Below are positions 13,559 to 15,928 of a DNA stretch of 15,928 nt, piece after piece. Each line of letters begins with the position of its first letter. The first letter of the stretch is position 1. The notes below the pieces were generated by a model. The model was not told where the DNA came from, searched no databases, and worked only from the letters and a program-made list of their open reading frames with translations. The stretch comes from JAICTV01 sp034666045. Lineage in GTDB: Bacteria; Planctomycetota; Phycisphaerae; Tepidisphaerales; Tepidisphaeraceae. The stretch is taken from assembly GCA_034666045.1 (NCBI GenBank), contig JAXDMN010000204.1, positions 1 through 15,928 on the forward strand, written 5' to 3'. A program made the translations under genes and the position numbers.

Positions 13559-14342
13559 GAATGTGATGACCGCGGAGACGCGCGAGACATCTTCTGGATC
13601 TGCTGAGCGAGAAACGGCTGCGCCCGCGCGGCGAAACCGCAAGCGGGAGGGTGCGGTCATCGTCGAGGCCGAGCATGACGGCGCGGCGGCGGAAAAACTT
13701 CCGGAGAAACGTCTCGTCTCGCACGCGCTGCAGGCGGTAAACCGCGCCTTCTCCCGCGTCTATCACCGCCTGGAAGTCTTGGCGCCGTGCCGGCTGCCCA
13801 AGTCGGGCGCGGCGATCGTCGTTTGCAATCACACCAGCGGGCTCGATCCGCACCTGATCCAGTCGCCCTGCCCGCGGCTGATCACCTGGATGATGGCCAA
13901 GGAATATTACGACCTGTGGTACCTCAAGCCGGTGTTCGAGCAGCTCGGCGTCATCCCGGTGACGCGCAGCGGGCGCGACATGTCGGCGATGCGAGCGGCG
14001 ATGCGGGCGCTGGAGAACGGGCAGCTCGTCGGAATCTTCCCCGAGGGGCGAATCGAAACCTCGCGCGAGATGCTGCCGTTCCAGACCGGCGTCGCGCTGA
14101 TGGCGATGAAGACCGGCGTCCCGGTCTACCCGGCCTACCTCGACGGCACGCAGCGCAACAAGGAAATGCTCGCCGCCTTCATGCGGCCGCAACGCGCCCG
14201 GGTCATCTTCGGCGATGAAGTGAAGTTCGACCGGGCTGATCAGACCCGCGACGGGCTCACCGCCGCCACGATCATGATCCAATCAGCGGTCGAAACCCTC
14301 CGCCGGCGGATGAACAAGTCCGTGGCGGACCGTGGCTTGTGA
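13557..14342 (+). CDS. PlsC-type 1-acyl-glycerol-3-phosphate acyltransferase family protein
   Basis: This protein of up to 261 residues belongs to the membrane-associated acyltransferases that add the second fatty acid to phosphatidic acid or related lipids. Motif I is NHTSGLDP (His92, Asp97, the H-x4-D pair), motif II-like RSGRDMSAMRAAM (137-149), motif III FPEGRIE (161-167, usual FPEGTR) and motif IV VPVYPAYLDG (188-197). An N-terminal extension of about 50 residues is charged and low in complexity (RETSSGSAERE, PARRNRKRE), and no clear membrane span is seen. The start is either ATG 13557 or, given the promoter position, ATG 13566. It is divergent from the metallophosphatase operon and followed by an excellent terminator. 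The exact substrate is not shown by the sequence. Confidence 0.9.
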   Translation: MNVMTAETRETSSGSAERETAAPARRNRKREGAVIVEAEHDGAAAEKLPEKRLVSHALQAVNRAFSRVYHRLEVLAPCRLPKSGAAIVVCNHTSGLDPHLIQSPCPRLITWMMAKEYYDLWYLKPVFEQLGVIPVTRSGRDMSAMRAAMRALENGQLVGIFPEGRIETSREMLPFQTGVALMAMKTGVPVYPAYLDGTQRNKEMLAAFMRPQRARVIFGDEVKFDRADQTRDGLTAATIMIQSAVETLRRRMNKSVADRGL

Positions 14343-14519
14343 CAGAATCTCGCCGTCCGATCACAAGTTTGATTGAAGCCGGGAAAGCCGCTTTGCCGAT
14401 CCCCCATTTAGTTATCGACCGTCACAGCACTTCCATCAATTTGACGGGAAGCTGTGGTGAGATAGGATGCTTGGGTAAAACTGGAAAGCTACGCGCAACG
14501 GCGCATTTTCTCCCCTCCG

Positions 14520-14557
14520 GAAGACACCGTGCAGAAATGCCGGTGTCTTCTTTATTT
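14520..14557 (+). terminator. Intrinsic terminator with GAAA tetraloop
   Basis: GAAGACACCG (14520-14529) pairs with CGGTGTCTTC (14541-14550). Past one bulged T, GCA pairs with TGC around a GAAA tetraloop, giving 13 base pairs in all. TTTATTT follows directly. This is a textbook plus-strand terminator, but it lies about 180 bp after the acyltransferase stop, so it may close a long 3' UTR or a separate small RNA. Confidence 0.85.
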
Positions 14558-14580
14558 ACGGAAGTACGCACCGCGCGATT

Positions 14581-14716
14581 CGCGCAAGGGATGGAGCCGG
14601 ACTCTGTGAGTCCGGTTCGCTGCGCAGCAGCGAGTTTTTTTCGCGCGGTCGAGCAACCGTCACACGCGACTGCGTCGCGTACCGGACTCATAGAGTCCGG
14701 CTCCGTCCCTCGCGCG
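14581..14716. repeat. REPIN-like element: two inverted copies of a 35-bp palindromic unit
   Basis: The unit at 14581-14615 and the reverse complement of 14682-14716 differ at 3 of 35 positions. Each unit contains its own hairpin, CCGGACTC-TGT-GAGTCCGG (14597-14615) and CCGGACTC-ATA-GAGTCCGG (14682-14700). Two inverted REP-type palindromes with a structured 66-bp core is the layout of a REPIN, a non-autonomous element moved by RAYT transposases. No RAYT gene is present in the window. Confidence 0.75.
14617..14641 (+). terminator. Small hairpin with seven-T tail inside the REPIN-like element
   Basis: TCGCTGC-GCA-GCAGCGA (14617-14633) is a 7-bp stem with a 3-base loop, followed after one G by seven T. 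It is terminator-shaped for the plus strand, but it lies inside a repeat element and just 60 bp after a better terminator. Confidence 0.5.
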
Positions 14717-14742
14717 ATTGATGTCGATTGTCGACCGGCGCG

Positions 14743-15405
14743 TTATGCGTCCAGCGACGTCAACCCCTCGCGGATCGCGTACTTGGTCAATTCCGCGACC
14801 GAGTGGATGCTCAGCTTCTCCATGATCTGACGACGGTGCGTTTCAACCGTCTTGATGCTCACCTTCAGATCCATCGCGATCTCTTTCGTCGCGCGCCCCT
14901 CGGCCATGAGCTGGAGAACTTCGCGTTCGCGCGGCGTGAGGCGCGCGAAGGCGCTGGTCTCGCCGTTCTGCTGACCCGGCGGGCGGCGGACGTAGTCGTC
15001 GACCACCACGTTCGCGATCCGCGGGCTTAGATAGACCTTGTTCGCGATCACGCTGCGGATCGCCGTCGCCAGTTCTTCGAACGCGCCGTCTTTCAGCAGA
15101 TACCCCTTCGCGCCGGCCTTGAGCATCTCGCCCATGAAGCGGCGGTCGGAGTGCATCGAGAGCGCGACGACTTTCGCATCCGGTTCGCGCGACATGATCT
15201 GCCGCGTCGCTTCGATACCGTTGAGGTGCGGCATGCCGACGTCCATGATGACGACGTCCGGTCCCAGCTCTTTGGCCATCTGCACCGCGGAGCGCCCGTC
15301 GCGCGCTTCGCCCACGACTTCCATGTCCTCGTGTGAGTTGAGCAAACTTTTCAATCCCTCACGAACGATCTGATGGTCATCGGCCAGGAGAATTTTCGTC
15401 ACCAT
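14743..15405 (-). CDS. NarL/FixJ-family response regulator
   Basis: This 220-residue protein starts at ATG 15405. GGAGGT seven bases upstream decides this over GTG 15420. The receiver domain (3-118) has the acidic pair Asp9-Asp10, phospho-acceptor Asp55 (VVIMDVGMP), Ser83 (ALSMHS) and Lys105 (YLLKDG). A short linker with RRPPGQQNGE is followed by a LuxR-type helix-turn-helix (155-215): LTPREREVLQLMAEG, KEIAMDLKVSIKTVETHRRQIMEKL. It acts as a DNA-binding transcription regulator once phosphorylated, presumably by the kinase encoded immediately upstream, whose gene overlaps it by 29 bp. All key residues are intact. Target genes and signal cannot be read from the window. It is convergent with the acyltransferase gene across 400 bp of non-coding DNA. 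Confidence 0.96.
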   Translation of the reverse strand: MVTKILLADDHQIVREGLKSLLNSHEDMEVVGEARDGRSAVQMAKELGPDVVIMDVGMPHLNGIEATRQIMSREPDAKVVALSMHSDRRFMGEMLKAGAKGYLLKDGAFEELATAIRSVIANKVYLSPRIANVVVDDYVRRPPGQQNGETSAFARLTPREREVLQLMAEGRATKEIAMDLKVSIKTVETHRRQIMEKLSIHSVAELTKYAIREGLTSLDA

Positions 15406-15928
15406 CTGTATTACCTCCACCTAAGGAAGAAGACGTGCCAAGAGGAGCGGACAGTGTAACGCGAGTGCCGGTATCCGGAACGGAAGATATCTCGAATTTT
15501 CCGCCGATCTGCTCGAGTCGGGTGCGCATGCTGAAAAGTCCGAAACCGGCCTTTCCGTCCGGTGCAGCGGCCTCGCGGGCGATATCGAACCCGTCACCAT
15601 CGTCGGCGACTGTGATCCGTACCCCCCCATCTGCCTTGCGAACGGAAATCCGTGCGGCGGTCGCGTTCGCGTGCTTGACGACGTTGATCAGCAGTTCGCG
15701 GGTGGACCGGAAGAGCAGTGACCTGAGGTCTTCTCCGATCTGATCCCCCGCCTGATCGCCGTCAACCGCCACTTTCAAGCCATATTGGCTGGTCATCTGC
15801 TCCGCAAGCCATTGCAGCGCCGCGACCAGGCCGAGCTCGTAAAGGATCGGCGGGCTCAGCTCGAACGTCAGCGTGCGCGTGTCGTCCAGCGTCTGCTCGA
15901 GCAGGAACATGGCATCGGCGAAGTCGCT
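15377..15928 (-). CDS. Sensor histidine kinase, HisKA_3/HATPase C-terminal part (N-terminus beyond window)
   Basis: 183 codons are visible before the right edge; the frame stays open to base 15928. The first visible part, FLLEQTLDDTRTLTFELSPPILYELGLVAALQWLAEQ, is the second half of a HisKA_3 dimerisation domain; the phospho-His lies outside the window. The ATPase domain follows: N box RELLINVVKHANA, G1 box VADDGDGFD and G2 box GFGLFSMRTRLEQIGG, the NarX/UhpB/DegS-like type. The C-terminus is a disordered Ser/Gly/Asp tail (SSSLGGGNTDGDEN). It is the upstream gene of a two-gene unit; its 3' end runs 29 bp into the response-regulator gene, so they are almost certainly co-translated partners. The sensor domain, and so the signal, is not visible. 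Confidence 0.94.
   Translation of the reverse strand, partial: SDFADAMFLLEQTLDDTRTLTFELSPPILYELGLVAALQWLAEQMTSQYGLKVAVDGDQAGDQIGEDLRSLLFRSTRELLINVVKHANATAARISVRKADGGVRITVADDGDGFDIAREAAAPDGKAGFGLFSMRTRLEQIGGKFEISSVPDTGTRVTLSAPLGTSSSLGGGNTDGDENSPGR

Larger units (their letters stand above)
14343..14742. other. Non-coding region with terminators and a REPIN-like repeat
   Basis: There is no convincing gene in these 400 bp between the acyltransferase and response-regulator stops. It contains an intrinsic terminator (14520-14557) and a pair of near-identical 35-bp inverted palindromic units (14581-14615 and 14682-14716). Between the units lie a small hairpin with a T-run (14617-14641) and another hairpin ACGCGAC-TGC-GTCGCGT (14664-14680). 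The stretch 14343-14515 shows nothing I can name. Confidence 0.7.

Noticed and set aside
13478..13660. N-terminal extension of the metallophosphatase
   Set aside because: The extension overlaps the divergent acyltransferase start and lacks conservation-like features; the family begins at the IGILSDTH strand.

Overview
The window is GC-rich bacterial chromosome. The clearest taxonomic marker is the small membrane protein at 6866-7390, which ends in a C-x2-CGYD(L)RATPDRCPEC-type zinc ribbon. That signature is very common in Planctomycetota, especially Phycisphaerae-like lineages. I infer a planctomycete; no rRNA or tRNA is present to confirm it.

Left part (1-5740): a divergent, secreted, left-truncated gene is followed by a compact plus-strand phage-type cassette. 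The cassette holds a portal protein (SPP1 gp6-like), a 67-residue acidic small protein, a major capsid protein of the SU10/DUF5309 type, a probable head-completion protein, a holin-like membrane protein, a lipoprotein and an 83-residue protein. The last three are coupled by ATGA overlaps. All have Shine-Dalgarno sites. No terminase, protease, tail, integrase or replication gene is visible in this span. It is therefore a prophage fragment, a gene-transfer-agent-like or domesticated capsid locus, or the edge of a larger element lying outside the window. A host-like inverted array of 8-bp units sits inside the cassette.

Middle (5741-7597): a repeat- and hairpin-rich stretch carries only two small genes, a CCG-motif protein of DUF6331-like appearance and the planctomycete zinc-ribbon membrane protein.

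Right part (7598-14342): housekeeping and accessory genes. They are argH (argininosuccinate lyase, probably leaderless), an alpha/beta-hydrolase lipoprotein and a P-loop kinase of the adenylate-kinase/topology-modulation type. Next comes a tightly packed five-gene minus-strand operon: metallophosphatase, DinB-like protein, two-helix membrane protein, AAA_28-like ATPase and HDAC-family deacetylase. A PlsC-type acyltransferase is divergent to this operon.

Far right (14343-15928): an intergenic region has a textbook terminator and a REPIN-like pair of palindromes. Beyond it lies a two-component pair read on the minus strand, a HisKA_3-type histidine kinase (truncated by the window end) overlapping a NarL/FixJ-type response regulator.

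Two threads run across the window. First, several host genes have a -10 box only 7-14 nt before the start codon and no Shine-Dalgarno, while the capsid genes all have good ones. Second, intergenic DNA carries several families of short palindromic or tandem repeats.
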